A stretch of DNA of 64,000 nt from Methylobacterium durans (GCF_003173715.1 NZ_CP029550.1:310001-374000), one strand, 5' to 3'; shown: positions 1 through 9,882, numbered from the stretch's first letter. Translations and numbers: made by a program. Notes: generated by a model not told the origin, from the sequence alone.

Positions 1-618
1 GCGTGCCGGGCTCGATGGTGAGCTGGTAGAGCGACAGGTGCTCGGCTGCACGGGCGATCGCCTCCGTCAGCTCCGCCCGCCAAGCCTGCGGCGTCTGGGC
101 GGGCCGGGCGTAGATCAGGTCGAACGAGGTCCGCTCGAAATGCGCCTGCGCGGTGCGCACCGCGTTGAGCGCCTCCTCCGCATTGTGCAGGCGCCCGAGC
201 CCCTTCAGGGAGGCGTCGTCGAGGGCCTGCACGCCGAGGGAGACGCGGTTCACCCCGGCCGCCCGGTAGCCGCGGAAGCGGCCCGCCTCGACGCTCGTCG
301 GGTTGGCCTCCAGCGTGATCTCGACATCCGCCGTCGTGCCCCACGCCGTCTCGATCGCCTCCAGCAGGCCCGCGACCGTCGCGGGCTGCATCAGCGAGGG
401 CGTGCCGCCCCGAGGAAGACGCTCGACACGCGCCGCCCCGGCGTGCGGGACGCGACATGCGCGATCTCGGCGCGGAAGGCCGCGAGGAAGCGCGGCTCGT
501 CGACCGGCGCCTGCCGGACATGGCTGTTGAAGTCGCAATACGGGCACTTCGAGGCGCAGAAGGGCCAGTGCAGGTAGACGCCGAATCCGACGTCGCGGGT
601 GGGGTGATCGATCAGCAT
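1..618 (-). CDS. hemW: HemW-type radical SAM heme chaperone (partial, frameshifted)
   Basis: HemW (formerly called coproporphyrinogen III oxidase-like) is a radical SAM protein that delivers heme. The N-terminus carries the CxxxCxxC cluster motif at residues 21-28 (FCASKCPYC). The reading frame breaks at a C run at 407-410. Adding one base restores GGGTPSLM and then a long conserved HemW segment (EANPTS, RVSLGVQALDD, SFDLIYARP) that runs off the left edge of the window. Start: ATG at 618. An in-frame GTG at 666 would overlap the rdgB stop as GTGA, like the rph-rdgB junction, so it is a possible alternative. It is last in the rph-rdgB-hemW operon order common in alphaproteobacteria. The break is more likely a sequencing deletion than a true pseudogene. 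Confidence 0.88.
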
Positions 619-662
619 GGTGTCGCCGGTGGCCCCACTGCGGCCGGGATGTCGATGCCGCC

Positions 663-1292
663 TCACGGCCGGCGCAGACAGGCTTCCGCAAGGGTCACGA
701 AGGCACGGGCCCGGTGCGAGAGGGCTTGGCCGCTCTGCCAGTCGACGCCGTGCTTCTCCTCTGAGGAGATCTCGCCGAAGGTCCGGTCGAACCCGTCCGG
801 GCGGAACATCGGGTCGTAGCCGAAGCCGGCCGTGCCCCGCGGCTCCACGAGGTCGCCGAAGACCCGGCCCTCGAAGAGCTCGGTATGCCCGTCCGGCCAG
901 GCGAGGACGAGGGCCGAGACGAAATGCGCCCGGCGGTTCGTCGCGCCGCGGCGATCGAGCTCCGACAGGATGCGCGCCATCGCCCCGGAGAAATCCTTCG
1001 ACGCGCCCGCCCAGCGGGCCGAGAACAGGCCCGGCGCCCCGTCGAGGGCGTCGACGCAGAGCCCCGAATCGTCGGCGAAGGCCGGCAGGCCCGAGGCTTC
1101 CGCGGCCGCGAGCGCCTTGATGGCGGCGTTCTCGGAGAACATCGTGCCGGTCTCCTCGGGCTCGGGCAGGCTCAGCTCGCCCGCCGAGACCGCCTCGACG
1201 CCGAACGGCGCCAGCAATTCGCGCATCTCGACGAGCTTGCCGGCGTTGTGGGTGGCGATGACGACGCGGCCCGTGAGGATGCGGTGGCTCAC
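663..1292 (-). CDS. rdgB: XTP/dITP diphosphatase, RdgB/HAM1 family
   Basis: This enzyme hydrolyses non-canonical purine triphosphates (dITP, XTP) to monophosphates and so cleans the nucleotide pool. The protein is 209 aa, a normal length. The N-terminal ATHNAGK substrate motif lies at residues 13-19. FADDSGL and [12 protein letters not shown] follow, and the C-terminal part has GFGYDPMF and SHRARA, all family signatures. The start is GTG at 1292, whose GTGA overlaps the rph stop by four bases, so the two are probably translationally coupled. hemW follows downstream. Confidence 0.95.
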   Translation of the reverse strand: MSHRILTGRVVIATHNAGKLVEMRELLAPFGVEAVSAGELSLPEPEETGTMFSENAAIKALAAAEASGLPAFADDSGLCVDALDGAPGLFSARWAGASKDFSGAMARILSELDRRGATNRRAHFVSALVLAWPDGHTELFEGRVFGDLVEPRGTAGFGYDPMFRPDGFDRTFGEISSEEKHGVDWQSGQALSHRARAFVTLAEACLRRP

Positions 1293-2014
1293 GCGGCGCT
1301 CCCCGCCAGAACCTGCTTCTGGAGCGCGACGAGCGACCCGACGCCCGTCTTGGCGAGCCGCAGCAATTCGAGGAACTCCGCTTCCGAGAACGGCTTGCCC
1401 TCGGCCGTGCCCTGCACCTCGACGAGGCCGCCCGAGCCGGTGATCACGAAATTGGCGTCGGTCTCGGCCGTCGAATCCTCGGCGTATTCGAGATCGAGGA
1501 CGGGCACGCCCTGGTGGATGCCGCAGGAGACGGCCGCCACGTGGTCCCTCAGCGGGTTCACCGAGATGATCGAGCGCTTCTGCATCCAGGCGAAGCAATC
1601 GTTGAGCGCCACCCAGGCACCGGTGATGGCCGCGGTGCGGGTGCCGCCATCGGCTTGGATGACGTCGCAATCGATCGTGATCTGGCGCTCGCCGATCGCC
1701 GGCAGGTTCGTCACGGCGCGGAGCGACCGGCCGATCAGCCGCTGGATCTCCTGCGTGCGTCCCGAGGGCTTGCCCGAATTCACCTCGCGCCGGGTCCGCT
1801 CGTGGGTGGCGCGGGGCAGCATGGCGTACTCGGCGGTCACCCAGCCCTTGCCGGAGCCGCGCAGCCACGGCGGCCCGCGCTCCTCCAGGGAGGCAGTGCA
1901 CAGAACCTTCGTCTCGCCGAAGCTCACGAGGCAGGACCCCTCGGCGTAGCGCGCCACCGCGCGCTCGAGCGTGACCTTGCGCAACTCGTCGGCCGCGCGC
2001 TTCGAGGGCCGCAT
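1289..2014 (-). CDS. rph: Ribonuclease PH
   Basis: RNase PH is a phosphate-dependent 3' exonuclease that trims tRNA precursors. The protein is 241 aa, the family length. Visible signatures are [12 protein letters not shown] at the start, the phosphate-site stretch [17 protein letters not shown], and [20 protein letters not shown]. Start: ATG at 2014. An upstream in-frame extension to 2158 exists but is not conserved-looking. It heads the rph-rdgB-hemW unit and is divergent from hrcA, with about 170 bases between the two starts. Confidence 0.96.
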   Translation of the reverse strand: MRPSKRAADELRKVTLERAVARYAEGSCLVSFGETKVLCTASLEERGPPWLRGSGKGWVTAEYAMLPRATHERTRREVNSGKPSGRTQEIQRLIGRSLRAVTNLPAIGERQITIDCDVIQADGGTRTAAITGAWVALNDCFAWMQKRSIISVNPLRDHVAAVSCGIHQGVPVLDLEYAEDSTAETDANFVITGSGGLVEVQGTAEGKPFSEAEFLELLRLAKTGVGSLVALQKQVLAGSAA

Positions 2015-2182
2015 CGCCTCTCTCCCTGTCCTGTCGGATGTCAGGGCTGCGCTCATAGGCCCGTCGGGCGGAGGCGGCAACCCGACCGGCCTGCGCAACC
2101 CCGCCGCGAGGATCGGGCGCAGGACGCAACGGTTGATCCGGCAGCCCGCGAGCGACACAATCGGCCGTCAGGACGAATTTCG

Positions 2183-3277
2183 GTGACCGAACCTCCGCGC
2201 TCCCTCTCCTCCCCGCAGCAATTCCAGGCGCTCGCCGCGATGAACGAGCGGGCCCGCGAGATTTTCCGGCAGATCGTGGAGAGCTATCTCTCGACGGGCG
2301 AGCCGGTGGGCTCGCGCAACCTCGCGCGCATCCTGCCGATGGCGCTCTCGCCCGCCTCGATCCGCAACGTGATGGCGGATCTGGAGCATGCGGGCCTGAT
2401 CTTCGCGCCCCACACCTCGGCCGGCCGCCTGCCGACGGAGCAGGGCTTGCGCTTCTTCGTCGACGCGATGCTCGAACTGGGCGATGTGGGCCGCGAGGAG
2501 CAGGAACTGATCGAGGCGCAGATGCGCGCCGCCGCCTCGCGCCACACGTTCGATTCCGCGCTTGCCGAGGCCTCCACCCTGCTCTCGGGCATCTCGCGTG
2601 GCGCGGGTGTCGTCGTGACCACGAAGCAGAACGTGCATCTGAAGCACATTGAGTTCGTGCGGCTCGACCGCGACCGGGCCCTCGTCGTCCTCGTCTCGGA
2701 CGACGGCTCGGTCGAGAACCGCCTCCTCGATCTGCCGACGGGCCTGCCGACCGGGGCGCTCCAGGAGGCTTCGAACTACCTGAATGCCCGCCTGCAGGGC
2801 CGCACCCTCGGGGCTCTGCGCGCCGAGATCGAGGCCGGGCGTCAGGTGATGAAGCGCGAGCTCGACGCCATCACCGAGCGCCTCGTCGATGCGGGCCTGG
2901 CCACCACTGTGGGGCCGTCCGACGCGCGCCAACTCATCGTGCGCGGCCAGGCGAACCTCCTCGACGACCTCCGGGCGGTGGAGGATCTCGAGCGGATCCG
3001 CCTGCTCTTCAACGATCTCGAGACGCAGAAGGACGTGATCGATCTTCTCGCCCGGGCCGAGGGCGGCGAGGGCGTGCGCATCTTTATCGGCTCGGAGAAC
3101 AAGCTGTTCTCGCTCTCCGGCTCGTCGATGATCGCCGCGCCTTTCCGCGACGGCTCGCAGAAGATCGTTGGCGTGGTCGGCGTGATCGGCCCGACGCGGC
3201 TCAACTACGCCCGGATCGTCCCGATGGTCGACTACACTGCCCGCGTCGTCTCGAAGCTTCTCGACGGCGGGCGGTGA
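2183..3277 (+). CDS. hrcA: Heat-inducible transcription repressor HrcA
   Basis: HrcA is a winged-helix repressor that binds CIRCE elements upstream of groE or dnaK genes. The protein is 364 aa. The N-terminal helix-turn-helix region (about 20-90) has [20 protein letters not shown] and [14 protein letters not shown]. The GAF-like C-terminal half ends in [20 protein letters not shown], a strong HrcA signature. The start is GTG at 2183; an ATG at 2240 is an alternative that would still keep the HTH. hrcA often precedes grpE in this order, but here the next gene lies on the other strand and no grpE, dnaK or groE is in view. I saw no CIRCE inverted repeat upstream. Confidence 0.95.
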   Translation: MTEPPRSLSSPQQFQALAAMNERAREIFRQIVESYLSTGEPVGSRNLARILPMALSPASIRNVMADLEHAGLIFAPHTSAGRLPTEQGLRFFVDAMLELGDVGREEQELIEAQMRAAASRHTFDSALAEASTLLSGISRGAGVVVTTKQNVHLKHIEFVRLDRDRALVVLVSDDGSVENRLLDLPTGLPTGALQEASNYLNARLQGRTLGALRAEIEAGRQVMKRELDAITERLVDAGLATTVGPSDARQLIVRGQANLLDDLRAVEDLERIRLLFNDLETQKDVIDLLARAEGGEGVRIFIGSENKLFSLSGSSMIAAPFRDGSQKIVGVVGVIGPTRLNYARIVPMVDYTARVVSKLLDGGR

Positions 3278-3286
3278 GAGGGTTCA

Positions 3287-3312
3287 GGCGGCGCCGGAGC
3301 GCCGCCCTTTTG
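3287..3312 (+). terminator. Rho-independent terminator after hrcA
   Basis: An 8-bp GC stem (3287-3294 with 3299-3306, loop cgga) is followed directly by a short T run. It lies ten bases after the hrcA stop. Confidence 0.7.
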
Positions 3313-3317
3313 CCGGA

Positions 3318-4172
3318 TCAGGCCGGGATTACGTCCACGATCTCGTAGGTGTCCGGATCGATGATGACGATGTCGTCCTCGACCAGGATGAACCGGAAGC
3401 CCCGATAGGCCGGCACCAGCGTCAGGATGGCGGGCGGCAGCGTGTGCAGCGTCACCGAGCGCGGGATCGCCGTGCCGACGTTGAGGCTGAAATTCACGCT
3501 GCGCACTGGCGACACGCCGACCCGCGTGATCGACTGGCGGAACTCGGTGCGCTGGCGTGTGTCGAGGCGGTTGACCGCGCCCCGCGCCTCGGTGCGACCG
3601 CCGCGCTCGGCCGCGCCGTCGCGCCCGCCCCGACCCTCGCGATCCGCCGCGCCGTCGCGCCCGCCGCGTCCATCACGATCCGCAGCGCCGCCCCGGCCGT
3701 CACGCTCGCCGCGCTCGGCACCGCCCTCGCGACCTCCGCGCTCGCCGGCATTGCGGCCGCCGGGCTCCGTGCCGCGCTGGGCCGCACCGCCCTCCTCGCG
3801 TCCGCCGCGCTGCCCGGCCTCGCCGGGTTCGCGGCCGCCGCCGCCGCGCTCGGCCGCCCCGCCGCGCGGACCCGCGCCGCCGGCACCGCCTTCGCCGCCA
3901 CGGGGACCCGCGCCGCCAGCCCCACCGGCCTCACCGCCGCCGCGCATGCCGGCACCGCCGCCCGCGCCACCGGCTCCGCCGCCGACGCCCGCACCACCTC
4001 CCGCGCCCGCGCCGCCTGCCGCGCCCGCGCCCGCGCCGCCTCCGGCACCTCCCGCGGCCCCGCCGCCGCCGCCGCCCGCACCGCCTCCGGCGCCCCCGCC
4101 CTGCGCGAGGGCCGTCGCGGCGCCCAGAACCAGCACGGCGGCCGTCACCGTGCTCCGAAAGAGCTTGCTCAT
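3318..4172 (-). CDS. Secreted Gly/Ala/Arg-rich DUF1236 domain protein
   Basis: This 284-aa protein has three visible parts. First comes a signal peptide (about 1-23, ending ALAQ). A long low-complexity stretch follows (about 24-205): first GGGAGG-type repeats, then repeats of RGGRDGAAD and related units rich in Gly, Arg, Glu and Asp. The C-terminal globular part (about 215-284) ends in PAYRGFRFILVEDDIVIID and looks like DUF1236, a domain common in Hyphomicrobiales periplasmic proteins of unknown function. Start: ATG at 4172, immediately before the signal peptide; the longer frame to 4226 is less likely. Function unknown. The arginine-rich repeat could bind polyanions at the envelope, but that is inference. 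Confidence 0.8.
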   Translation of the reverse strand: MSKLFRSTVTAAVLVLGAATALAQGGGAGGGAGGGGGGAAGGAGGGAGAGAAGGAGAGGGAGVGGGAGGAGGGAGMRGGGEAGGAGGAGPRGGEGGAGGAGPRGGAAERGGGGREPGEAGQRGGREEGGAAQRGTEPGGRNAGERGGREGGAERGERDGRGGAADRDGRGGRDGAADREGRGGRDGAAERGGRTEARGAVNRLDTRQRTEFRQSITRVGVSPVRSVNFSLNVGTAIPRSVTLHTLPPAILTLVPAYRGFRFILVEDDIVIIDPDTYEIVDVIPA

Positions 4173-4432
4173 GGCGTTATCCGTTCCCGTCTTCGACGCC
4201 GCCCTGGCGTCGACTCCGGCCCGCAACGAGAAGGTGCAGGAAATCGTTCCGCAGAAATGCGTTGCCGGGCGCCCGCACCATCGCGCGCTGCGCGACCCCG
4301 GCGTGACAGTTCGAGGTATCTCAGTCCGTTAGCATGCTCGCACGCCTGTTCGGATGGTACGGCAGGGTCTAAACGTGCGGTAGGCGGCCAGAAGAACGAT
4401 CACCGTCGCCGCGTGCCGGAGAGGAACCGCCC

Positions 4433-5800
4433 ATGGACACGTCCAGCCCCGATGCCATCGGGATCGCGCCGTCCGCCCAGGACGACGCGGCCGACCGCCG
4501 CCGCCGCATCATGGCGATCGTCGGCTCCTCCTCGGGCAATCTGGTCGAGTGGTACGATTTCTACTGCTACGCCTTCTTCGCCCTCTACTTCGCGCCGGCC
4601 TTCTTCCCGCAGGGCGATCCGACGAGCCAGCTGCTGCAGACGGCGGGCATCTTCGCGGTCGGATTCTTCATGCGCCCGATCGGCGGCTGGCTGTTCGGCC
4701 GCATCGCGGACCGGCTCGGGCGGCGCACCTCGATGATCATCTCGGTGCTGATGATGTGCGGTGGCTCGCTCGCCATCGGCTTGCTGCCGACCTACGCCAT
4801 GGTCGGCGCGGCGGCCCCGATCCTGCTCCTCATCGCCCGGATGGTTCAGGGCATCTCGGTGGGCGGCGAGTACGGCACCAGCGCCACCTACATGAGCGAG
4901 GTGGCGGTGAAGGGGAAGCGCGGCTTCTACGCCTCGTTCCAGTACGTGACGCTGATCGGCGGCCAGCTCATCGCCTCCCTCGTCCTCGTGTCGCTGCAGG
5001 CGATCCTGACGGCCGACGAGCTCAAGGCCTGGGGCTGGCGCATCCCGTTCTTCATCGGCGCGCTCGCGGCCGTGGTGGCGCTCTACCTGCGGCGCTCGCT
5101 GGCCGAGACGATGGAGAAGGGTGGCGACCGGGAGCAGGCCGGCACCTTCAAGGAGCTGTCGAAGCACTGGCGCGCCTTCTGCGTCGTGCTGGCCTACACC
5201 GCCGGCGGCTCGCTCAGCTTCTACACCTTCACCACTTACATGCAGAAATATCTCGTCAACACGGCGCACATGGAGAAGACCACCGCCTCGCAGGTGATGA
5301 CGCTGGTGCTTCTCGTCTACATGCTGATCCAGCCGATCTTCGGCGCCTTGTCGGACCGGATCGGCCGCAAGGCGAACATGCTGCTCTACAGCGGGCTGGG
5401 CACCATCATGGTGGTGCCGCTGATGACGGCACTCGGGAGCAACAAGGATCCCTACCTCGCCTTCGCGCTGATCACGCTGGGGCTCGTCGTCATCAGCTTC
5501 TACACGGGCATCAGCGGCATCGTGAAAGCGGAGCTGTTCCCGACGAACGTGCGGGCGCTCGGCGTTGGCCTTTCCTACGCGCTGGCCAACGCCACCTTCG
5601 GCGGCACCGCCGAGTACGTGGCCCTGTGGTTCAAGGAGCACAGCATCGAGTCGAGCTTCTTCTGGTACGTGACGGTGATGCTCGCCGTCGCCTTCGTGGG
5701 CTCGGTCATCATGCCGAACCCGAAGCGCCACGGCTATCTCGACGGCGACGGTACCGTCGAGGAGGCGCTCGGTGCCAAGCCGAGGCTCGCCCACGCTTGA
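4433..5800 (+). CDS. MFS transporter, MHS family (KgtP-like dicarboxylate/alpha-ketoglutarate permease)
   Basis: This 455-aa integral membrane protein has twelve predicted transmembrane segments. It shows the metabolite:proton symporter signatures: [20 protein letters not shown] in TM1, [20 protein letters not shown] in the loop 2-3 region, [20 protein letters not shown], and [18 protein letters not shown] near the C-terminus. The closest family resemblance is to KgtP (alpha-ketoglutarate permease). The substrate cannot be fixed from sequence; a di- or tricarboxylate is most likely. It forms a single-gene unit ending at the strong inverted repeat shared with sodC. Confidence 0.88.
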   Translation: MDTSSPDAIGIAPSAQDDAADRRRRIMAIVGSSSGNLVEWYDFYCYAFFALYFAPAFFPQGDPTSQLLQTAGIFAVGFFMRPIGGWLFGRIADRLGRRTSMIISVLMMCGGSLAIGLLPTYAMVGAAAPILLLIARMVQGISVGGEYGTSATYMSEVAVKGKRGFYASFQYVTLIGGQLIASLVLVSLQAILTADELKAWGWRIPFFIGALAAVVALYLRRSLAETMEKGGDREQAGTFKELSKHWRAFCVVLAYTAGGSLSFYTFTTYMQKYLVNTAHMEKTTASQVMTLVLLVYMLIQPIFGALSDRIGRKANMLLYSGLGTIMVVPLMTALGSNKDPYLAFALITLGLVVISFYTGISGIVKAELFPTNVRALGVGLSYALANATFGGTAEYVALWFKEHSIESSFFWYVTVMLAVAFVGSVIMPNPKRHGYLDGDGTVEEALGAKPRLAHA

Positions 5801-5812
5801 GCGCACGATCCG

Positions 5813-5851
5813 CCTCCCTCGGATCCCGGGGAGCCCGGGATCCGAGGGAGG
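5813..5851. terminator. Bidirectional terminator hairpin between the MHS transporter and sodC
   Basis: A perfect 18-bp inverted repeat (5813-5830 with 5834-5851) with a three-base loop sits between two convergent genes. There is no T run on either side, so termination would depend on the stem. It contains a GGATCCCGGG core. Confidence 0.65.
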
Positions 5852-5876
5852 GGACGCGCGGTCCGGAACGGGGCTC

Positions 5877-6425
5877 CTACTTGATGACCGAGCAGGCGAT
5901 GCGCGGGCCCGCGCCGCCGATCGGCTGGGTCGAATGGTCGTCCTCGTTCGCGTGGATGACGAGGGCCGAGCCGTCGCCGTCCTTGAGGCCGCCCTCGCCG
6001 GTCAGCGGGGTCTCGCTCGACACCTCGGCGTTCACCGAGCCGTCGGCGTTGGCGTAGACGTTCGGCAGGTCGCCCTCGTCCGGCCCGTCCGGGTTGAGCA
6101 GGCCGTGCTTGCTCTGGTCGTGGTTCACGTGGGCCTTCGACTTCTCGAACTTCTCGGTGTCCGAGCAATCGCCCACCGCGTGGAAGTGGATGCCGTGCCA
6201 GCCGGGCGGCAGGCCGCCGGCCTTGATGGCGAGGCGCATCACGAGGGAGTTCGACCCGTCGCGGAGCGAGATGGTCCCGATCGACTCGCCCTTGTTGTTC
6301 TTGATCTCGCTCTGGAAGGTCTGCGGTGCTGCGGGCTTGGCCGGCGTCTCGGCCGTCTGGGCGAGAGCGGGGGCGGTCAGGGTCGCGCCCGCGAGGGCAG
6401 CGAGCAAGGGCAGGTGGCGTTTCAT
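5877..6425 (-). CDS. sodC: Periplasmic Cu/Zn superoxide dismutase
   Basis: SodC dismutates superoxide in the periplasm. The protein is 182 aa with a clear signal peptide (about 1-22, ending ALAQ). Metal ligands are visible in HGIHFHAVGDC, in the zinc loop HVNHDQSKHGLLNPDGPDEG, and in VIHANEDDH. The two cysteines for the structural disulfide are present (GDCSD and RIACSVIK). It is convergent with the upstream transporter and divergent from tlyA. Confidence 0.96.
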   Translation of the reverse strand: MKRHLPLLAALAGATLTAPALAQTAETPAKPAAPQTFQSEIKNNKGESIGTISLRDGSNSLVMRLAIKAGGLPPGWHGIHFHAVGDCSDTEKFEKSKAHVNHDQSKHGLLNPDGPDEGDLPNVYANADGSVNAEVSSETPLTGEGGLKDGDGSALVIHANEDDHSTQPIGGAGPRIACSVIK

Positions 6426-6551
6426 GTGATGGCTCTCCTCTCCACGCTGGGCTAGTTAGGCGCCGAGCTTGCCCTTCGACAGGGTTCAATTCCGAACCAA
6501 GGGTTGAGGTGGCGCTTTGATCACGGATTCGGGCGGGGATTTCCGGGCGAG

Positions 6552-7298
6552 ATGACGCGGGAGCGGCAGAGGGCCGATCGGTTTCTGGTGGAGCGTGGCC
6601 ATTTCGAGAGCCGCGCCCGGGCGCAGGCTGCCATCGAGGCCGGCCTCGTCCGCGCGGACGGACGCATCGTCGCCCGAGCCTCCGACCGGATCGCCCCCGA
6701 GGCGCGCATCGAGGCACGGGCGGCGCATCCCTTCGTGTCCCGCGGCGGGTTGAAGCTGGCGGCCGCCCTCGATGCGTTCGGCCTCGATCCGGAGGGCCGC
6801 GTCTGCCTCGATGTCGGGGCCTCGACCGGCGGCTTCACCGACCTCCTGCTCCAGCGCGGCGCGGCCCATGTCTACGCCGTCGATGTGGGCCGCGATCAGC
6901 TCCACGCCTCCCTACGCCAGGATCCGCGCGTCACGAGCCTGGAGGGGACCGACGCCCGCGCACTCGACCGGGCCGCCATTCCGCTTGCCCCCGCCCTGAT
7001 GGCGATCGACGTCAGCTTCATCTCGCTCCGCCTCGTCCTGCCGGCCCTGGTGCCGCTGCTCTCGGCGGGCGCGGGCCTCGCCGCGCTGGTCAAGCCGCAA
7101 TTCGAGGCCGGCCGCGAGCGGATCGGCCGCGGCGGCCTCGTGCGCGACGCGGCGGTGCACGCGGCCGTCTGCGCGGAGATCCGCGCCTGCCTCGAAGGGC
7201 TCGGCGTGGCGATCCTCGGGCTCGTCCCCTCCCCCGTGGCGGGCGGCGACGGCAACCGGGAGTTCCTGATCGGCGGCCGTACGGGAGATCGGCGTTGA
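6552..7298 (+). CDS. tlyA: TlyA-family rRNA (cytidine-2'-O)-methyltransferase
   Basis: TlyA methylates ribosomal RNA and was historically called hemolysin A. The protein is 248 aa. An N-terminal S4 RNA-binding domain (about 5-65: RADRFLVERG, ARAQAAIEAGLV) is followed by an FtsJ-like SAM methyltransferase with FVSRGGLKL, motif I DVGASTGGFTDLLLQRGA and MAIDVSFISLR. Start: ATG at 6552; the in-frame codons upstream to 6504 have no homology. The stop overlaps the TTG start of rlmD, so the two are probably co-translated. Confidence 0.93.
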   Translation: MTRERQRADRFLVERGHFESRARAQAAIEAGLVRADGRIVARASDRIAPEARIEARAAHPFVSRGGLKLAAALDAFGLDPEGRVCLDVGASTGGFTDLLLQRGAAHVYAVDVGRDQLHASLRQDPRVTSLEGTDARALDRAAIPLAPALMAIDVSFISLRLVLPALVPLLSAGAGLAALVKPQFEAGRERIGRGGLVRDAAVHAAVCAEIRACLEGLGVAILGLVPSPVAGGDGNREFLIGGRTGDRR

Positions 7299-8541
7299 GC
7301 GAGGTCGAGACGGTCACGATCCGCCATCTCGGCGCCCGCGGCGACGGCATCGCCGAGGACGGCACGCCCGTACCGGGGGCGCTGCCCGGCGAGCGCGTCG
7401 CGATCCGGCGCGCGGGCCCGCGCGGCGAACTCGTCGCGGTGGAATCGCCCTCGCCCGACCGGATCGCGCCGTTCTGCCCGTACTTCGAGCGCTGCGGCGG
7501 CTGCACGGTGCAGCACCTCGCGCCGGCGCCCTACGCCGAATGGAAGCGCGGGCTCGTGGCCGGCGCGCTCGCCCAGGCCGGTCTCGACGTCGAGCCCGAG
7601 CCCCTGCGCGACGCCTCGGCGCCCGGCGGCGGCGCCTGACGCTGCACGTGCGCAACGTCGAGGGTCGGGCCGAGGCCGGCCTGATGGCGGCCCGAAGCCA
7701 CGCGCTCGTGGCGATCGCGCATTGCCCGATCACGGTCCCGGCCCTGCACGGGGCGCCGGAGATCGCACGCAGGCTCTCCGCGCCCCTCGGTCACGGCCGC
7801 AAGCCCCTCGACGTGGCGGTGACGGCGACGCTCGCGGGCCTCGACGTGGACATCCGCGGGCACGGCCCGGTCAGCGAGGGCGTGCGCGCCGCGCTCGTCC
7901 GCCTCGCGGAGGAACTCGACCTCGCCCGGCTCGCGCTTCACGGCGACATCGTGGTCGAGCGCCGCCCGCCGGCGGTGGCCTCCGGCGGGCTGGCGCGGGT
8001 GCCGCCGCCGGGAGGCTTCCTGCAGGCGACGGAGACCGGCGAGGCGATCCTCTCCGAATGCGTGCTCGACGGATTGCAAGGCCGCCCGCGGCGGGTCGCG
8101 GACCTGTTCTCGGGCAGCGGCCCCTTCTCCCTGGCGATGGCCCGCCGGGCCGAGGTGCACGCCGTCGAGGGCGAGGCGGGTGCGCTCGCGAGCCTGGACC
8201 GGGCGGCGCGGGCGGCCTCCGGCCTGCGCCGCGTGAGCACCGAACGGCGCGATCTCTTCCGGCGCCCGCTCCTCGCCCCCGAGGCGGACGCCTTCGACGC
8301 GGTGGTGCTCGACCCGCCGCGGGCGGGCGCCCAGGCGCAGGTGGCTCAGCTCGCCCGCTCGCGCGTGCCTCAGGTGATCATGGTGTCCTGTGATCCCGGG
8401 ACCTTCGCCCGCGACGCCGCGACCCTGGTCGCCGGTGGTTACCGGCTGGAGCGGGTCACGCCGGTCGACCAGTTCGCCTTCTCGTCCCATATCGAGCTTG
8501 TCGGCGCCTTCCGGCGCCCGCCCGAGCGGCGCCGCCGCTGA
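7295..8541 (+). CDS. rlmD: 23S rRNA (uracil(1939)-C(5))-methyltransferase RlmD/RumA (frameshifted)
   Basis: This is a SAM-dependent m5U methyltransferase of 23S rRNA. The N-terminal TRAM domain (GARGDGIAEDGTPV) leads to the iron-sulfur cysteines in FCPYFERCGGCTVQH. The C-terminal catalytic domain has DLFSGSGPFSLAMA, VVLDPPRAGA and the nucleophile motif SCDPGTFARD. The frame breaks at about 7624. Adding one G (GGG for GG) joins the two parts into a continuous 415-aa protein, a normal length. The TTG start at 7295 overlaps the tlyA stop. The break is probably an assembly deletion. Confidence 0.9.
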
Positions 8542-8606
8542 ATCGTACGCTTCGAGACACTGAACCTTCGGCGCGGCACGGCGTTCAGCGGGCACAGGAG
8601 ACGGCC

Positions 8607-8882
8607 ATGCTTGCCTCAGCCCTCGCCCGCGGAGCCGCCGGGCTCTGCCTCGTCCTCGCGATGCCCGTCGGGCTCTGCGCGCAGGAGCGCGCCGCGCCCG
8701 ACCGCACCGGCACGGGCGGCGGCCCGAACACCACGATCACGGCGCCCTACACGAACTCCGAGGGCGTCACGAAGCCGCCCGGCTCCCTCGGCCCGGGCGA
8801 GGTTCCGAGCGCGGCCGAGCAGCGCCGCGAGCGCTCGGCCGACGACCGCATCGAGCGCAGCATCTGCCAGGGCTGCAACTGA
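8607..8882 (+). CDS. Small secreted protein of unknown function
   Basis: This 91-aa protein has a signal peptide (about 1-26, ending GLCAQ). The rest is Pro/Gly/Thr-rich and ends in ERSICQGCN with a CxxC pair. Third codon positions are strongly G/C, as in neighbouring genes. I recognise no family. The terminal cysteines could bind a metal or form a disulfide (inference). Confidence 0.65.
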   Translation: MLASALARGAAGLCLVLAMPVGLCAQERAAPDRTGTGGGPNTTITAPYTNSEGVTKPPGSLGPGEVPSAAEQRRERSADDRIERSICQGCN

Positions 8883-8897
8883 ACCGCATCGCCGTCC

Positions 8898-9078
8898 CGT
8901 TTGGGAGAGGTCGGGCTGAGCGTTTCTACAGCCTCGAGTCGGACGATCCAGATGCGGGTCCCCTCTCCCGTTCGGGAGAGGGACAGGGTGCGGGGTTCGC
9001 CGTATCCGGAGAAGTCGCACCCCTCATCCGGTCCGCATTCTGCGAACTCGGCCTCTCCCGGACGGGCGAGGTGGGGTG
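8898..9078. repeat. REP-like palindromic intergenic repeats
   Basis: The gap between two convergent genes holds several related hairpin-forming units built on CTCTCCCG/CGGGAGAG. The clearest is the stem 8961-8970 with 8973-8982. Weaker variants lie at about 8898-8910 and 9050-9070. They resemble dispersed intergenic palindromes of methylobacterial chromosomes and may also act as terminators. Confidence 0.6.
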
Positions 9079-9102
9079 CTCCATCTCAGGGAGCGCCGAA
9101 CC

Positions 9103-9858
9103 CTAGAACAGCGCGCCCTGTGCGTCCTCGTCGCTGGAGCGTCGGGGCGGCGCGTCGGGTTCCGGCGGGGCCGGCCGGGGCTGGCCCACGGGCTCGATCA
9201 GGCTCGGATCGTCGTTGCGCGCGTCGTTCACGCGGGTTCCGACCGGGTCGAGGCGCAGCCACGCGTCGGGACAGGGCCGGCAGAGCGAAGCGGCCGGGCC
9301 CGGCTCGACGCCGCCCGTGTCGAGCCAGGGCGCGATCGTCTCGGGCGCCAGGATCGCCGGCATGCGGTCGTGCACCGCTGCCATCGTGCCGTTGGCGCCC
9401 GTCGTGACGATCGCCGCCGTGTCGATCTCCGACCCGTCGGCGCCCGCCCAGGTCTCCCACAGGCCCGCCAGCGCCATCGGCGCGCCGTCCGCCCGCCGGA
9501 TCATGAACGGGGTCTTCACCGCGCTGCGGCCCGTGCCCTCCCGCCGCCACTCGTAGAACCCGTCGGCCAGGAACACGCAGCGCCGGTGGCGCAGCGCGCC
9601 GCGGAACGTCGGCTTCTCGGTGAGCGTCTCGACGCGGGCGTTGATGACGAGGGGAAAACCTTTCGGGTCCTTCAGCCAGCCCGGCCAGAAGCCCCAGCGC
9701 ACCAGCCGGAAGTGCCGCTCGCCGCCCTCGGCGTGGACGATCGCCACGGGCTGCGTCGGCGCCACGTTGTAGCGGGCCGGGAAGTTCGGCCGCTCCGGAT
9801 AGCCGTAGAAGTCCCGGAAGATCTCCGGCGCCCGCGCGATGAAGAACCGTCCGCACAT
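9103..9858 (-). CDS. SRAP domain protein (YedK/HMCES family)
   Basis: SRAP proteins cross-link to abasic sites in single-stranded DNA and protect them. The 251-aa protein keeps the catalytic features: Cys2 immediately after the initiator Met (MCGRFF), the Asn of INARVET, the Glu of GFYEW and the His of VHDRMPAIL. The C-terminal 40 residues are Pro/Asp/Arg-rich and probably disordered. It lies downstream of the kaiC/kinase pair on the same strand, 24 bases from the kinase stop, and may share a transcript with it. Confidence 0.94.
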   Translation of the reverse strand: MCGRFFIARAPEIFRDFYGYPERPNFPARYNVAPTQPVAIVHAEGGERHFRLVRWGFWPGWLKDPKGFPLVINARVETLTEKPTFRGALRHRRCVFLADGFYEWRREGTGRSAVKTPFMIRRADGAPMALAGLWETWAGADGSEIDTAAIVTTGANGTMAAVHDRMPAILAPETIAPWLDTGGVEPGPAASLCRPCPDAWLRLDPVGTRVNDARNDDPSLIEPVGQPRPAPPEPDAPPRRSSDEDAQGALF

Positions 9859-9882
9859 CGCTTCAGCCCTCCTGCCGGAGCC

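Noticed and set aside
4226..4432. Coding frames between the DUF1236 gene and the MHS transporter
   Set aside because: Continuation of antisense frames only; the gap is short and reads as a promoter region.
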